A stretch of 64,000 nt of DNA. Origin: Paramecium pentaurelia. Its lineage: Eukaryota; Ciliophora; Oligohymenophorea; Peniculida; Parameciidae. The DNA lies in the NCBI GenBank assembly GCA_905183005.1, contig CAJJDO010000100.1, forward strand, positions 199,173 to 263,172, given 5' to 3'. Made by a program: the position numbers and the translations under genes. This document shows, one piece after another, positions 46,300 through 58,010 of the stretch. Each line of letters starts with the position of its first letter. The first letter of the stretch is position 1. A model generated the notes under the pieces. It saw only the letters and a list, made by a program, of their open reading frames with translations, ran no database searches and was not told the origin of the DNA.

Positions 46300-47270
46300 N
46301 ATCATTTGTAGGAAAAAATTTTAATTCTATAATAGAGAAAAAAAAATAGAACAATTAAAATACGAATCTAGTTCCAGTGATTTAAGTTAATTCCCCTGTT
46401 ACATCATTTGTTAGTTAAGGTTTTAAAGTATGAAAAATAAAAAGATCACATTAGGTGCTTACTTAAAATGAAAAACAATATGCCTATCATTTTGCTAGAG
46501 CTGCTTGGGAAGGAGCAAGAATCTGTTACTTTTAGAGATCTTATGAGTCACCAGGATTATTTTACATTTTTCATAAGATATTTTCAAAAGAAAAACCTTT
46601 AGTTGTGAAATAACGTTTATTATAGAATGGATGGAGTGAAGAAGAGGTTGAATAATTATTTGTTTATATTGCTGCTGTATTCTAAAATTCTGGTAATTTT
46701 AAAAATTTTGGAGATTCAAAATTCATACCCGAAATTAGTTATGAAAAATTTGAACAATTTATTACAACATCATAAGGTTATTAAGTTGATTAAGTTTGGT
46801 AAAGTATTAGTAAATATATATATAATTATGATAAACCTTATGGTTTAATTGATTTATAAGAAAAGAATGGTTCAAATTCTTATTATAGTAATAATTTAAA
46901 AGGAGAATTGTTGGAGGCTGTGGATAAATTTTTGATTGTCTAAGGTATTTCTGAATTGAACACAAGAGTTGTTAAAGTTGAAGATGAAATTCATGTTTTA
47001 GTAGCTTCGGTGAATAAAGGTGAGAAAGATTTAGGAGAAGTACATAACCATAAAATTAAATTGATATATGGTGATTATTCTCCTTTTCTTAATAGTGTTG
47101 TGAATCATTTGACAGATGCTCTTTAATATGCAGCAAATGATAATCAAAAGAATATGATATAAGCTTACATTGATCATTTCAATAGTGGAGATATTGAATA
47201 ACATAAATAATCATAGAGACATTGGATCAAGGATAAAGGACCTGTTATTGAAACAAATATTGGATTCATT
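45330..47270. repeat. Exact 970-bp duplication around an N (assembly overlap)
   Basis: 45330-46299 equals 46301-47270, N at 46300. The right copy starts 14 bases into the DPP3 coding sequence, so it lacks the start codon. The left copy lacks everything after residue ~310. Unlike the other two, no 5S gene is nearby. Confidence 0.9.
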
Positions 47271-48482
47271 GAGACTTATTTGGATCCACTTAAAGTTCGT
47301 GCTGAATGGGAAGGTTTTGTAGCTGTAGTTAATAAAGAAGAAAGTTCTCTCTTAAATGAATTAGTCAATAAAGCTGAAGATATTATTAAGTATTTACCTT
47401 GGCCAAAAGAATTTGAAGTTGATATCTATAAAAGACCTGATTTTACATCATTAGAAGTTTTGGCTTTTGCAAGTTCTGGTACACCTTTAGGTATTAACAT
47501 ACCTAATTATGATGATATTAGATAAAATGAAGGATTTAAGAATGTTAATTTGGGTAATACAATAGGAAAATTATCAAAAGAATCTATAAAATTCTTAGAT
47601 GAGATTGATTAAGAGATATTTTATAAATATTAATAAGAAGCTATATTTTTGATTGTTGCACTTCATGAATTGATTGGTCATGGTGCTGGTAAGGTATTCA
47701 TGAAAGATAAAGATGGTAATTTAAATTTCAATATTGAAAAAACAATTAATCCATTAACAAATAAAAAAATTGATTCATTCTATAATTATGGTGAATAATG
47801 GCATTCTAAATTTGGTGAATTCTCTGGAGCTATGGAAGAATGTAAAGCTGATGCTACTGCATTATATTTATCTACTTATGATGATGTTGTGAAATTGCTT
47901 TTACCAAATTAATCAGAAGAAGAAAGAAGAAACACTGTTTTTGCAGGTTGGCTTTTTATTGTTCATAGAGCTGTTTAAGGATTAGAATTTTATAATCCAG
48001 AATAAAAGAAATGGGGTTAAGCACATGTTTTAGCTAGAAATGTTATTTTATAATCTTTAATTAAAGAAGATTCAGAAATAATTAAAATAAAAGAAACTAA
48101 GTAAAATGGTAAACCATATATACTTTTTAAATTTGATTAATCTAAATTATACACAACAGGTAAGAAAGCTATTTCTAATTTAATATTACATTTATAAGTA
48201 TATAAGTCAATTGGAGCTGGAAATGAAGGTATTTAATTCTTTAGTAATTTGGCTGTTGTTAATGATTAATTCCTACATTATAGAAATATTATTATTTAAA
48301 ATAAGATACCAAGAAGATTGGAAATTCAACCAAACTTAGTTTTAGAAGATGGAGAAGTTAAACTAAAAGAATATGAATCTACATTTGCTGGAATTATTGA
48401 ATCCTAAGTTGAACATCATTTAGAAAATATTGAAACAACCAAGGAATTATTTTTAAATATATAAAAGTTATTTTAGAATTGA
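46301..48482 (+). CDS. DPP3: Dipeptidyl peptidase III (5' end on the other side of an assembly gap)
   Basis: Reads on from the left copy to TGA 48480; with the repeat removed and the 27-base intron (GTATGA...ACATTAG) spliced the protein is 722 aa (human 737). Early block [19 protein letters not shown] and [14 protein letters not shown] are M49-family. The zinc motif is [11 protein letters not shown] (family HELLGH, residues ~450) and the second site [13 protein letters not shown] gives the third ligand; both are intact. Middle conserved blocks: [20 protein letters not shown] and [11 protein letters not shown]. Cytosolic zinc exopeptidase removing dipeptides from the N-terminus of short peptides, probably active. 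The standard-code frame at 47280 is part of this gene in the right frame. Confidence 0.93.
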
Positions 48483-48960
48483 AATATAAATAGAATAATT
48501 TAAATATAAAAAAATATTATCTTTTTATTATATACTTTATTGTTCTAAAATAAGGAAATTAAAAATTATATATTATCAATTAAAAATAATTTTAGTTTTG
48601 AGAAGATAAGAATTATATCTTATTTATTTTTAATTAATTATTTTATTTATTGAATTTATTATGTGTATCTATGTTAAACTAAAATGATAAAATCTTATAA
48701 TTGTTATTATAATTCATAAGTTAATAATATTAACTCAAATTTAAGAAGATCATAGTATTTAAATATTTTATGTAATTATTTATAAATAAAATTATATTTT
48801 GAATTAAACTTCTTTAAAAAGTTGACAATTTATATTTATATTATATAAATATGATAAATCCACTATCTTATTTATTTAATTAAGTTTAAATAGATTATTC
48901 CTTTTATTTTAGTCTGTTATAAATTGGAATTTTCCAGAAAATAATATTAAAATAATTAAA
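48483..48960. other. Intergenic AT-rich stretch
   Basis: 478 bases between DPP3 and the secreted-protein gene, both plus strand. No coding signal seen on either strand. Confidence 0.4.
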
Positions 48961-49771
48961 ATGACACGTATTTCAAGTATACTCCTACTCTCGCTTATGC
49001 TTGTCTCCACATAGGCTTACTTTTAAGATAAAGAACATAGAGAAGAGGCTAAGTCATTCTTTTTGAATTTTGTTAAGGAATTCACAAATTAATATACCGC
49101 TATTTCAGCTGAGGGTTTGGATTATATGGGAGCTATGAAATTGGCTTTAGATTATTGGATTACAAAAATAAGAATTCATAATTTTGCTGAATTAAAAGTA
49201 TATAAATAAGTAAATAAACTAAGGTTGATTATGATGTTAATCATGATATTTTAGAAATATCAGCACCTACTTTTAATATTGATCTAATAATAGAAAATAA
49301 ATACACTATCCCTATAAAAATAGAAGAGTATTTAAAATAAATATATATTTTTAGTTTGTTTATCTCAATTATATTTAATATTGGTCCAACACATTTTAGA
49401 TGTGCAGAAGTAGAAATTGATTATGGTTCTGTTTCTTTGGATGTGAATGTCGTAATAGAATATATAACAAAACAAATATTATCATTAGATATCATCAAAT
49501 CTGCAATTAGGTAATCAGAGATTCCAATAAGAAATGTTATAATAAATGCTATTAGAGTATTAATTGATACAAATATTAAAAGAGCAATCATTAAAGATTA
49601 CATGGATTAGTAAATGAATTGAGAACTGGTTCATTGAATCCAGGAGTACTCTTAGCCTAATTACCAAATGTTGCATTCACTAGAGTAGAAAATGGAGAAT
49701 ATATTATCAATATAAGATAAATATTTAGTTTTGAATCTTAGAAAGAGAAGGAAAAGAAAGATGATCTTTGA
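48961..49771 (+). CDS. Secreted protein, unknown family
   Basis: Start MTRISSILLLSLMLVSTQA at 48961, a strong signal peptide. Introns of 26 (ends AAG) and 26 bases (ends AAAAG, near 49557) give 253 codons to TGA 49769; an in-frame 27-base GTATTT...TTTTAG near 49330 is probably a third intron. The mature protein begins helical (HREEAKSFFLNFVKEFTNQY), then beta-rich and amphipathic (PTFNIDLIIENKYTIPIKIE, SVSLDVNVVIEYITKQ), ending KEKEKKDDL. The last four residues KDDL resemble an ER-retrieval signal (KDEL/HDEL type). The long alternation of polar and aliphatic residues could suit a lipid-binding (BPI/SMP-like) fold, but this is only a guess. Confidence 0.6.
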
Positions 49772-49849
49772 ATTATAGTATTATATATATTTATGAAATT
49801 GTCTAATTTGTTATTATTAAGAGTTTATTTTGATTATTAATTTAAACGA

Positions 49850-51425
49850 ATGATTGATTATTCATACCTAGCTCCACCAAAAGAGGCCAATGATATTGTT
49901 CATTCTAGTATAGAATACAGATTTTTGATTTTTAGACCATTATATTAAACATCAAGAGTAAGAGTAGGGAGTTAGGAAAATATACGAAACAGTTGTTTAT
50001 GATTAGTTTGAAATAGAAAAGGTGAAGGAACTTAAGGAAGAGATAAAAAAATAGAAAATAATACTCTCTTCTGAGTAAAAATATTAGTATATAAGTTTAG
50101 TTGGAAAGAAAGCGATTATTTAAGAATAAGTTATGCTGGAAGATTTGATAAAAAGACAGTGATAAAAGTATACTGTTGTTTATAAACAAGAAACTACAAT
50201 AACATATAGCTTGGAGATGTAATAAGATTTATCATGAAATCAACTCTCATTCAGAGTAATTTTTGAAAGAAGGAATCTGTTATCTTTTGGGTAGAGATAA
50301 ATAATATAGACCAATTGTAATACTTAATGCCCATTTAATTGATTAAAAAAAAGTATATCATTCATTTATTATATAATTAGCATGATAAAGAATAAATCTT
50401 TTAAGCTTTATCATTTCTATTAGGAATAGTCAAAAAAAATATGTTTGTTCCAGGAAAGGTTGAAACTTGGAACTTTATATTAGAGACCAATAATCTAGGA
50501 GGTTAAGGTTTGTAATAAAAAGTCTTAGAGATATTAATTGATAATTTGAGTACTAATTTTTCAGGTTATCTTGAAAGAATGTTTATTTTGAATCCATCTA
50601 GTGGGATCAATTTTTTATGGCAATAAATTTAAACATTTTTAGACTAATAAACAATTAATAAAATTGCTTTACTCTAATAAAAAGAAATTAAATAATTAAA
50701 AGAATTTATTGAACCAAATTAATTAGAAGAAAAATTTGGTGGTAATCAACCTAATTTAATAAAATTTTGGTATTAATCTATTTGATAATTTTAGGCCACC
50801 TTATAATTTAGATTTATCTGATGGATATACAAAATAGGATAATAAATCTACTTAAAAATAGGAATTGAAATTATAAAATATAAAAATAGAAGAAGAAGAA
50901 GAAAATGATCCATATGATTAAGTAGAATTTAATTTAAATGATTTTATGAAATAGTAACAATAGATTTATTATTGTATTACTAATAAAATGGAATAATAAA
51001 TTCAAGAAGATGACAAAGTTGAAATTCAACAAAAAGAATAATCATAACCAGATTCTCAATAAGAATCTAAACATCAACATAATATATCTTAATAAAATCA
51101 TTAAAAACCTATTTTAGATGAACCTGAATAACCAGAATTATAACAATAAAAATTTACTCATGAAGAGGAGAAAAAATAAAATATTCTTTAAAATAATGAA
51201 ATTAAAGAAAGTACTGAGTAAGTTATTTTAACAGAAAGATAAAAAAATTATTAATAATAAGGAAATGATACAGAATAAAATAAGTTATAGTCTCATGATG
51301 AATAAGGATTTAATTCAACTGGAAATAAATTGAATGAGGAAAGCAATGGAGAAAATATACACATTTAACGTTTGGATCCAGTAAATAATGACAAAGGATG
51401 TTGTTCCAAATGTGAAATATTTTGA
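49850..51425 (+). CDS. CRAL-TRIO (Sec14-like) protein with C-terminal CaaX-like box
   Basis: Start MIDYSYLAPPKEANDIV at 49850 (an in-frame ATG at 49793 is possible). Introns of 28, 26, 23 (ends AAG), 28 and 25 bases give exactly 482 codons; TGA 51423. The CRAL-TRIO N-terminal lobe reads DWKESDYLRISYAGRFDKK, KKLQQHIAWRCNKIYHEINS; the lipid-binding lobe GICYLLGRDKQYRPIVILN, WNFILETNNLGGQGL, RMFILNPSSGINFLWQQI, FLDQQTINKIALLQ and FGGNQPNLIKFW. The C-terminal 190 residues are Gln/Glu-rich and disordered, ending in DKGCCSKCEIF: a Cys cluster plus C-E-I-F, a prenylation-type CaaX box. The family binds phosphoinositides or other lipids and transfers or presents them at membranes. The membrane-tethering end is unusual for the family. 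Confidence 0.85.
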
Positions 51426-51830
51426 TATTAAAATAAATTTATCATACTTGTATCTTTTAATTTAATTAAGTTATTAAATAATGGAAACAGATATTAATAT
51501 TCATCAAATTACTAGTTTTAATCAAATCTTAAGTATAATAATCATTCTCTTCATTTATGGAAATATTTTTTTTAATTCTTAAAATAATTCTAATTCAACT
51601 ATTTAAAAGTAATTGTTTCATATAGCAATTCTATTTAATAATAATTTGATGAATCTCCAAAAGTGTTATAAATCCTTGAATTTTATATTATAGGTTGTTT
51701 GCAGTAATTAAAATCATATTTAATCTAATTAAAGTATTGAACTTCTTTGTTTATAGATAAAATTTATAAAAGAAATTTTATTAATACTTCAAAAGAAAAA
51801 CAAATATATATATGATTAGTATTTTTACTT
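51426..51830. other. Intergenic stretch with an unsupported open frame
   Basis: A frame from ATG 51481 stays open for 117 codons and ends at TGA 51832, overlapping the PHPT1 start by four bases. Its composition (Ile/Leu/Asn/Gln with few G-initial codons) is what AT-rich non-coding DNA gives here. I do not support it as a gene. Confidence 0.4.
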
Positions 51831-52292
51831 ATGATTTTAACTCAATAGACTGAGGAAGAAACTTTTATTTAAATCACAAAAAATATTAGTTAAGTGGGAA
51901 TTGATAATGAAGGCACTTTTAAATACATATTAATTAAAATGACATGCAATAATAATTAAGAGTTTTATTTTGTAAGAGGTTTTAAATAATATGGATATCA
52001 TGCTTAAAATTTTGAACATTTTTGTAATGAAGCAAAAAATGGTTTGAAATGGTCAGAATTTACATTTGATTTGGAAGATGGAAAAATAAAGGGAGAATTA
52101 AATGGATTTAAATTCAAATTTAAATGTCTAGGAGGAGGTAGACTCAAACATTCAAATATTTAATAAACTTTAGAAATATATGGATATTCTTGGTTATATG
52201 GATAATGTGAACATAAAATATCTTTAAATACAATTAGAACTGTTTATCCATATTTAGATGAAAATGTAATCACAAGAAATGATGGTTATTGA
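51831..52292 (+). CDS. PHPT1: Phosphohistidine phosphatase (PHPT1/Janus family)
   Basis: An intronless frame of 153 codons, MILTQQTEEETFIQI (ATG 51831) to TGA 52290. Family landmarks in order: GIDNEGTFKYILIKM; FVRGFKQYGYHAQNFE, where the His aligns with catalytic His53 of human PHPT1 (YHADIYD); FKCLGGGRLKHS; LEIYGYSWLYGQCEHKIS; and the end RNDGY, identical in type to the human NDGY. The fold and active site are complete, so an active 17-kDa cytosolic protein-histidine phosphatase is expected. The lack of introns is notable among its neighbours. Confidence 0.93.
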
Positions 52293-52452
52293 TAATAACA
52301 AAATTTTATATTTCATTAAATAAATGGATTTATATGTCCACCATTTGCTTAATATAAATGAGTTCCAATTCCAAATTATTTATGATTATTTAATGGTTCT
52401 ATATTCTTCTTCAAATTCCACAATTAACATGATAATGTAATCTTCAAAAAAA

Positions 52453-53913
52453 TCACAAAATAGCTAACAAGAATGGTTATTCTCTAAGATGTTATTAAAT
52501 CAGATTCTTATTATGGATTTTCTGATTTATTTTAATTCCACCATACCTAAAAATAAATAAATTATATTTATATACTCCTGAATAGGCTGCTAACCAAGAT
52601 ACATCATATAATAATGTCAAAATTATTAGAATTGCAAATATATTTAAATGATTCTTCTCAAAATAATTAAGACCAACAATTAATGAAGTACATAAAGCAA
52701 TAGTAATATTAACAAAATCAGTTTTCACCCAACATAAATAGATACTACTAAGTAGATATAATAAAATTAAAATGGCTGTTAATTTCATATCCTAAGTGAC
52801 ATGATCATAACCATAATTTGCTTTTTATTTAAGATCATGTCTTGCTGGATAATCAATCTCTGGATGTACTGTAGTTACACTTTCAGGAGGTTGATTCAGT
52901 ATTTGTAAGACTCTACTATCACTTAATTATGGTGTTTTATAAATTGTCAAATCTACTTTCTTATCTCCTTAATATATAATTGGTTTAGAGAATTCATGAA
53001 CAAACATTAATTAAGGAGCATCAGGAATGATTAATCTTTTTGGTTACAATACTCCATTCTAAAAAGGAGAATAAAGAATCTTCAAATCATTTTCATATTA
53101 ATCCTTCTCTTCTTGTTGATTCAATATTTATTGCTACATTACTTATTGAGCTTATTCATAAAACATTGACTAATTTATAATCATATAATACTTCATCCAA
53201 TAATAATTGTAATTCTAATTGTAAACTACCACTACTCATTTAACCATGACGATCATAAATATTGAACCATTGATTATGTTTCATTTGATCTTCTAATTCT
53301 CTTAACCCAAAATGAATCTCTCCTATTAAACTGCTTTTATTATTTGTACTATCCAAAGTTAATATTGATATATAAGTTTGTTCATTTCCAGTCTTAATAG
53401 GACTTTAAATATATTAAATGATATTTACAATACAAAAGTCTCATCCCATATTGGATTAAGAATATCATTATGTGCTAAACGAGAACTCTTTTTCTCTTAA
53501 TTAAAATGGACAACAACATAAGGTTTATTTGTAGCATTAATCAATCCTTAATGTAAATTCTTAGCTCCAATAACACGAATCTATAAAACTTAAGAACGAT
53601 TCTTATTTGTTAATTTTGTCAACTCTTCTGTTTACTTCACAATAAATTCATTAGCTTTGTTGATTTTTTCATTCAATACTATGTCTGCTTATATAATAAT
53701 TTCAATGAAATCTTCAATCTTTACAAGTCCTTTATAATTAGTTGGACAACGTTCAAATAATTCATTTGCCAATTCTCTATCAAATTATTGTTAGGCCATA
53801 TTATCTAAAATACGTAAAAGAGATGTTTTTGTAACAATAAAGAATGGTTCAAATCCTTTACATTAAAAACATGCAGTGAGATAATCTTTAGCTTATTGTT
53901 ATTTATTGCTCAT
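52453..53913 (-). CDS. C2-domain protein with C-terminal AGTRAP-like membrane region
   Basis: Start MSNKQQQQAKDYLTACF at 53913. Introns of 26 (ends AAG) and 22 bases give 471 codons to TGA 52453. A helical N-terminus (LANELFERCPTNYKGLVKIE) precedes a C2 domain near residues 110-230: VLQIRVIGAKNLHQGLIN, KPYVVVHFNQEKKSSRL, NDILNPIWDETFVL, ISILTLDSTNNKSSLIGEI, MSSGSLQLELQLLLDE. Few Asp are in the loops, so Ca2+ binding is doubtful. After a soluble linker come about four membrane helices (KLTAILILLYLLSSIYLCW, VNITIALCTSLIVGL, IFAILIILTLLYDVSWLA), similar in spacing to angiotensin-receptor-associated protein AGTRAP. The last 35 residues are uncertain: an alternative 25-base intron (GTATGG...AATCAG) would end the protein near 52500. 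Confidence 0.65.
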
Positions 53914-54566
53914 TAACTTTTATTTAATATTATTTCTTGAGTATAAAAAATAATCAATTAGTCAAAATTAATACAAAAAAATATTATTGCAAATCCATAT
54001 ATCTTTAGATGACTTTTTTAATACTAATAAATTGGGAAGTTTAAAAATGAAAATAATTAGTAATAGTTTTATTAGCTACTTTATTTGAAAGATATTTTAT
54101 TTATATATATATATAATATTTTCAAATTATTAATCTTATTTCTCAAAGTTATTAATCATATATTCAATATTAAGATCTATTCATGATTATATGATCTCAT
54201 TATCATATTCACTAATTCAAATTAATTACTTAATGATTATAATCAAAATTAGAATTTTTTGGATTTCATTATCTCTTACAATAAAAGAATTAAGCACTTA
54301 ATTAATTTAGTGATCTATTTATGTTTCTTCAAAATGATTCAAAAACACAGATGCAATAATAAATTAATTTATAATTTTCTTATTGTTTTAATATAATAAT
54401 AAACATAAGTAGACATTATTATATTAAGAAAAAATAATTTTATTTTATATAAGATAATTACTTTTAGAAATTAATTAAATGTTTTCCAAATATTTTCTAT
54501 ATTTTTCAATAACTTTTTATTTATTCTAATTTTACTTTTATATATATATATAAATTAATTAAAATT
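53914..54566. other. Intergenic AT-rich stretch
   Basis: 653 bases with no supported gene; contains short TA runs near 54105 and 54540. It separates the C2 gene start from the MYB gene end, both minus strand. Confidence 0.4.
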
Positions 54567-56596
54567 TCATTTTGGTTCTTCTTGATTTGATTTGTTATAT
54601 TACTATTCTTATGCTTTCATATAATATTAAGGTTGATAATAAGATTGTTACATCCAATAATTTTATTATAGACCTTATGATAGATTTATAGATTAGCCTA
54701 TAGGTTAATAAATGATCTATGGATAGAGAATTTAAACAGGAATTTATTATTAGTATTATTATTGATTTTCAAAATCATATTGACTATTGACAAGATTAAA
54801 TTAATCTCCTAAAAATAGTTAAGATGTTTAAAGAGGTTAAGCTTATTATGATTAAGGTATTGATTATCTAAGTGATGATGAAATATTTAATCTTTATTAT
54901 TATTACTATTATTATTAAATTTATGATTGTTATATTTAGGATTATTGTTATTATTATTATTATTGTTATTATTATTATTATTGTTATTAATGTTATAACA
55001 TTTATTATTATTATTACACTTATGCCTAAGTTGAAGAACCATGAACTTTATTTATAACTTCTTACAAATACTATTAAGGAATCATAAAAATGTTGGATTG
55101 TTCAAAATCTACAATACCAAATTAACAATCTTCAACATCTTAAGCTGTTAAGTTTGTAATAGCTTCAACTTCAAATTCTACTTAATTTGCCTAAAAATTG
55201 AGTATCATTTAATCGTAATATTAATCAAATTACAATTAATTTGTTTCATTTTCTAAATGAATAAATTATAATAGATACCTTATGGTTTTAAAATTTATTT
55301 AAGTAGATTTATAGTACAATTTGAATCCAATTCTTATTTATTAACTAGTTTTTTAATTTATTGATCTAAATCAATTTTGATTTTTTCCATAGTATCAAGA
55401 AATCTTTATTTATTATTTGCCTCTTCATTTTTTTATTGAATTTAATCAATCTAACTTTCTTACTTAACTTTTTATTATTTTTCATATAATTATTCTTATT
55501 ACATTTATTAATCAGTAATTAATGTACTTACTCTAATTTATTTACCTGTACTCTCACTTAATCTATCAATAACTTATAATATTATTTTTAATTCTTTTGG
55601 ATCAATATCTTCATATAAATGTACTAAATTATCAGCTTAATAGTTATGATTATGTTATTATAATAAATCTACAATTTCTTATTAAATTTCTTCTTTAACA
55701 TCTGGTTATTTATTTCTTTCTTTTTTCATAATAGTATGATATCTATTTTTTAAAGAATTCTCTGTTCGTGTATTTTTCATAATTTTTGATATTTCTGACC
55801 ACTTTTTTCCTTTTTTTAAAATCAATTATAATAAAGTTAATTCCTCCTCCTTAGTCCATGGTCCTCTAAAATATAAAAATAATTTTTACTTTGATATTTA
55901 TGGATCTAATTTATTAATCCATCTTTCTCTACACTATTTACCTTATCTAACAATTTAAGTTTTGCATCTCAATGCAATTTCTTTAGCAATTTCACTCCAT
56001 TTACTGTGTTTACCTTGCTTTTAATACTCCATATAAATTTGAGCCAAAGCTTCATCTTCTTCTTTACTCCAAGGTACTTAAACAAGTTTAAATTTAGATC
56101 GAGCCAACCATTTATATTTACATTGAGTTGCATTTCTACCTACAATCAATTAAGCAATGTATCTCCAATCTTAATCATTCTAAATTTATGTTAAAAGACT
56201 TACAAGCTCTTTACATACTTTATTTTTCCATAAACAATATCTAATAATAATCCATGTTAAAAATTATTTCTCATTATCCTTCCATTTCTTTTTATTTTGA
56301 CGACCTTGGATTCTGCATAAATTATACAATAAAGATTACTTGCTCATAGACTTTTAGAACATCTATTCTAAATCATCTTCAGTTGGCCATTCCATGTCAG
56401 CTGGAAAATCTATTCTTTCCTTAGCATTCTCCATTTCAATTTCTATTTATGAAGTTGATCTCATAAATTCTTTAAAGTTTCTTTGTACTTGCTCTAAAGG
56501 CCAAACTACAACTCAATCACCAATTTTACTAATAAGATCTTCTTAATCTAAATTTAAACTAGCTGCAAGTGATTCTCCAGCACCATTTTCTGCCAT
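54567..56596 (-). CDS. MYB-repeat protein with long poly-Gln region
   Basis: Start MAENGAGESLAASLNLDQE at 56596, stop TGA 54567-54569. Introns of 27 (starts GTG), 24 and 26 bases leave 651 codons. SANT/MYB repeats at residues ~95-290: a weak first repeat (WKDNEKQFLTWIIIRY), a second one with WRYIAQLIVGRNATQCKYKW, then VPWSKEEDEALAQIYMEY with KQCRERWINKLDPQI and GPWTKEEELTLLQLILKKG, WSEISKIM, SLKNRYHTIMKK. A coiled coil follows (VSTLITDQQMQQEQLYEKQ). The C-terminal ~200 residues hold about 17 consecutive Gln, mostly TAA, then Gln/Tyr-rich prion-like sequence (QQNYWMQQSYYQPQYYM). Probably a transcription factor related to the gene at 21862. The apparent poly-Tyr and poly-Ile frames on the plus strand are mirror images of this tract. 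Confidence 0.88.
54886..55020 (-). repeat. TAA-triplet microsatellite encoding poly-Gln
   Basis: Interrupted TAA/CAA repeats on the minus strand inside the MYB gene; the glutamine code makes the satellite translatable. Interruptions with CAA (not TAA) every five to six codons may stabilise the repeat. Confidence 0.75.
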
Positions 56597-56700
56597 ACTT
56601 CTAAGTTCTAATTTCAGGATAATAATTACATTAGAGAGTGATATCATCTATTTTCTTCTCTTATTTCTAATTCATTTTAATAATAATATAGATATATAAA

Positions 56701-57851
56701 TCACTTCTTGTTACCTTTGAGTTGTTTCTTTCCTAAGTTTAAGTATTCAATCATAATCTAAGATTAATCATTATTATGAGATATCTTTTATATATCAACT
56801 GTAAAATCCATATCTTTAATAGAAGATTTGGATTAATAATCAATATCAATATGGGTGATAGTTTCGTCATTAATATAAAATATTTCATATTGAAATGGTA
56901 TGATCAAAAGGGGATATGAAGTTGTAAATCCTTCCTTTTCAAAATGAAGTCAAACAAAGATATTGTTTTTCACTTATCTATTAAATAATTAATAAAATTT
57001 AATTACGATTTAGACAAAAAAAAAATATAATTATAATTTGCCTTCCTCTTTAGTATCAGTAGCAGCTTTCACATTATCGCCAAACTTTTATTTCTTTACA
57101 ATCATAACTGAAACATCCTAAACAGCTGTTAATAATTTGTCTTAGCAATTTTATTCTGATTTTAATCAAAAGTTTTGAAAAGAAATTCTTTATTTTATTT
57201 ACATATATTTAGTTAATATTGAATGTTCTTAACTTTTTCCATCAAAATTTATATTTTATTCAATAGTTTCATTTAAATCTTCAATTTTTATTTCTAAATT
57301 AATACTATTATTCACTTCCTTAAAACAGTTTACTTCTCTATTTGCTTATCCTGTTTAATCATTTTATTTTGGTTAAATTTCTGAAATTCTTTTTATGAAT
57401 TTTTATGAGATTTTCCTTTGAATCTTTTAAATTAACATCATTTGATAGAGCATTTTTATTAAAGAATAATCCATTTAATTTTAGTTAAAACAGCAAGTCA
57501 ATCTACTGTAATATTATAAATTGTAAATATGAAATCTTAAATTATATTATCATTAGAATCTAGAATTGTAACACAATACTAAGGAGTTTACAAATTTTAT
57601 TATAAGGAAGCATTAACAAATAGATTATTATATTGGTTTATTTATATTTCAAGATGATCCTTTCCATTATCCTTTGTTTAACTACTTACATTAGTTTACT
57701 TTTTGCTTAGTATTGGTAAAATTCAAATTTGATACAATAATGTAATTTGAACTTCTGCTATATTGATAAACTAAGAATCCATGAATGTTTCAGTGACTTT
57801 AACTTTATTTTAAGGTGAAATTAATGATATTGATACAAAAACTATAAGCAT
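56701..57851 (-). pseudogene. Decayed gene for a secreted/membrane protein
   Basis: Starts with a good ATG and signal sequence (MLIVFVSISLISPQNKVK, 57849-57851). A 30-base intron gives a beta-rich luminal part (LEIQINQYNNLFVNASL, TPQYCVTILDSNDNIIQDF) that then meets TGA after NITVD. Gene-like sequence resumes one base out of frame (LNGLFFNKNALSNDVNLKDS), shifts again (EVNNSINLEIKIEDLNETIE), and later in two more pieces DKLLTAVQDVSVMIVKKQKF and FEGFTTSYPLLIIPFQYEIF up to TGA 56701. No introns explain the first two shifts. The plan (signal peptide, beta domain, coiled coil) recalls p24/GOLD cargo receptors only loosely. Either a pseudogene left from genome duplication or a gene with sequence errors; the downstream half may be a separate gene. 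Confidence 0.4.
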
Positions 57852-58010
57852 CTTTAAATTAAATTTAATTATATTGTTTATTATTCAAAAGAGAAAGAAA
57901 AATAGAATTTCTTTTCTATTTGATGATAATTTGATAAAGTATCCATCTATCTTAATATCCAAATACAAAATTCAAATATTATTTTATTTATAACAGATTC
58001 CAAATTGAAA

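Noticed and set aside
51481..51834. 117-codon frame overlapping the PHPT1 start by four bases
   Set aside because: Composition matches non-coding AT-rich DNA, where TGA is rare by chance; no motif and no intron signals.
54872..55057. Poly-Ile or poly-Tyr protein on the plus strand
   Set aside because: The Tyr frame contains several TGA codons, and the minus strand gives one continuous MYB/poly-Gln gene through the same DNA.
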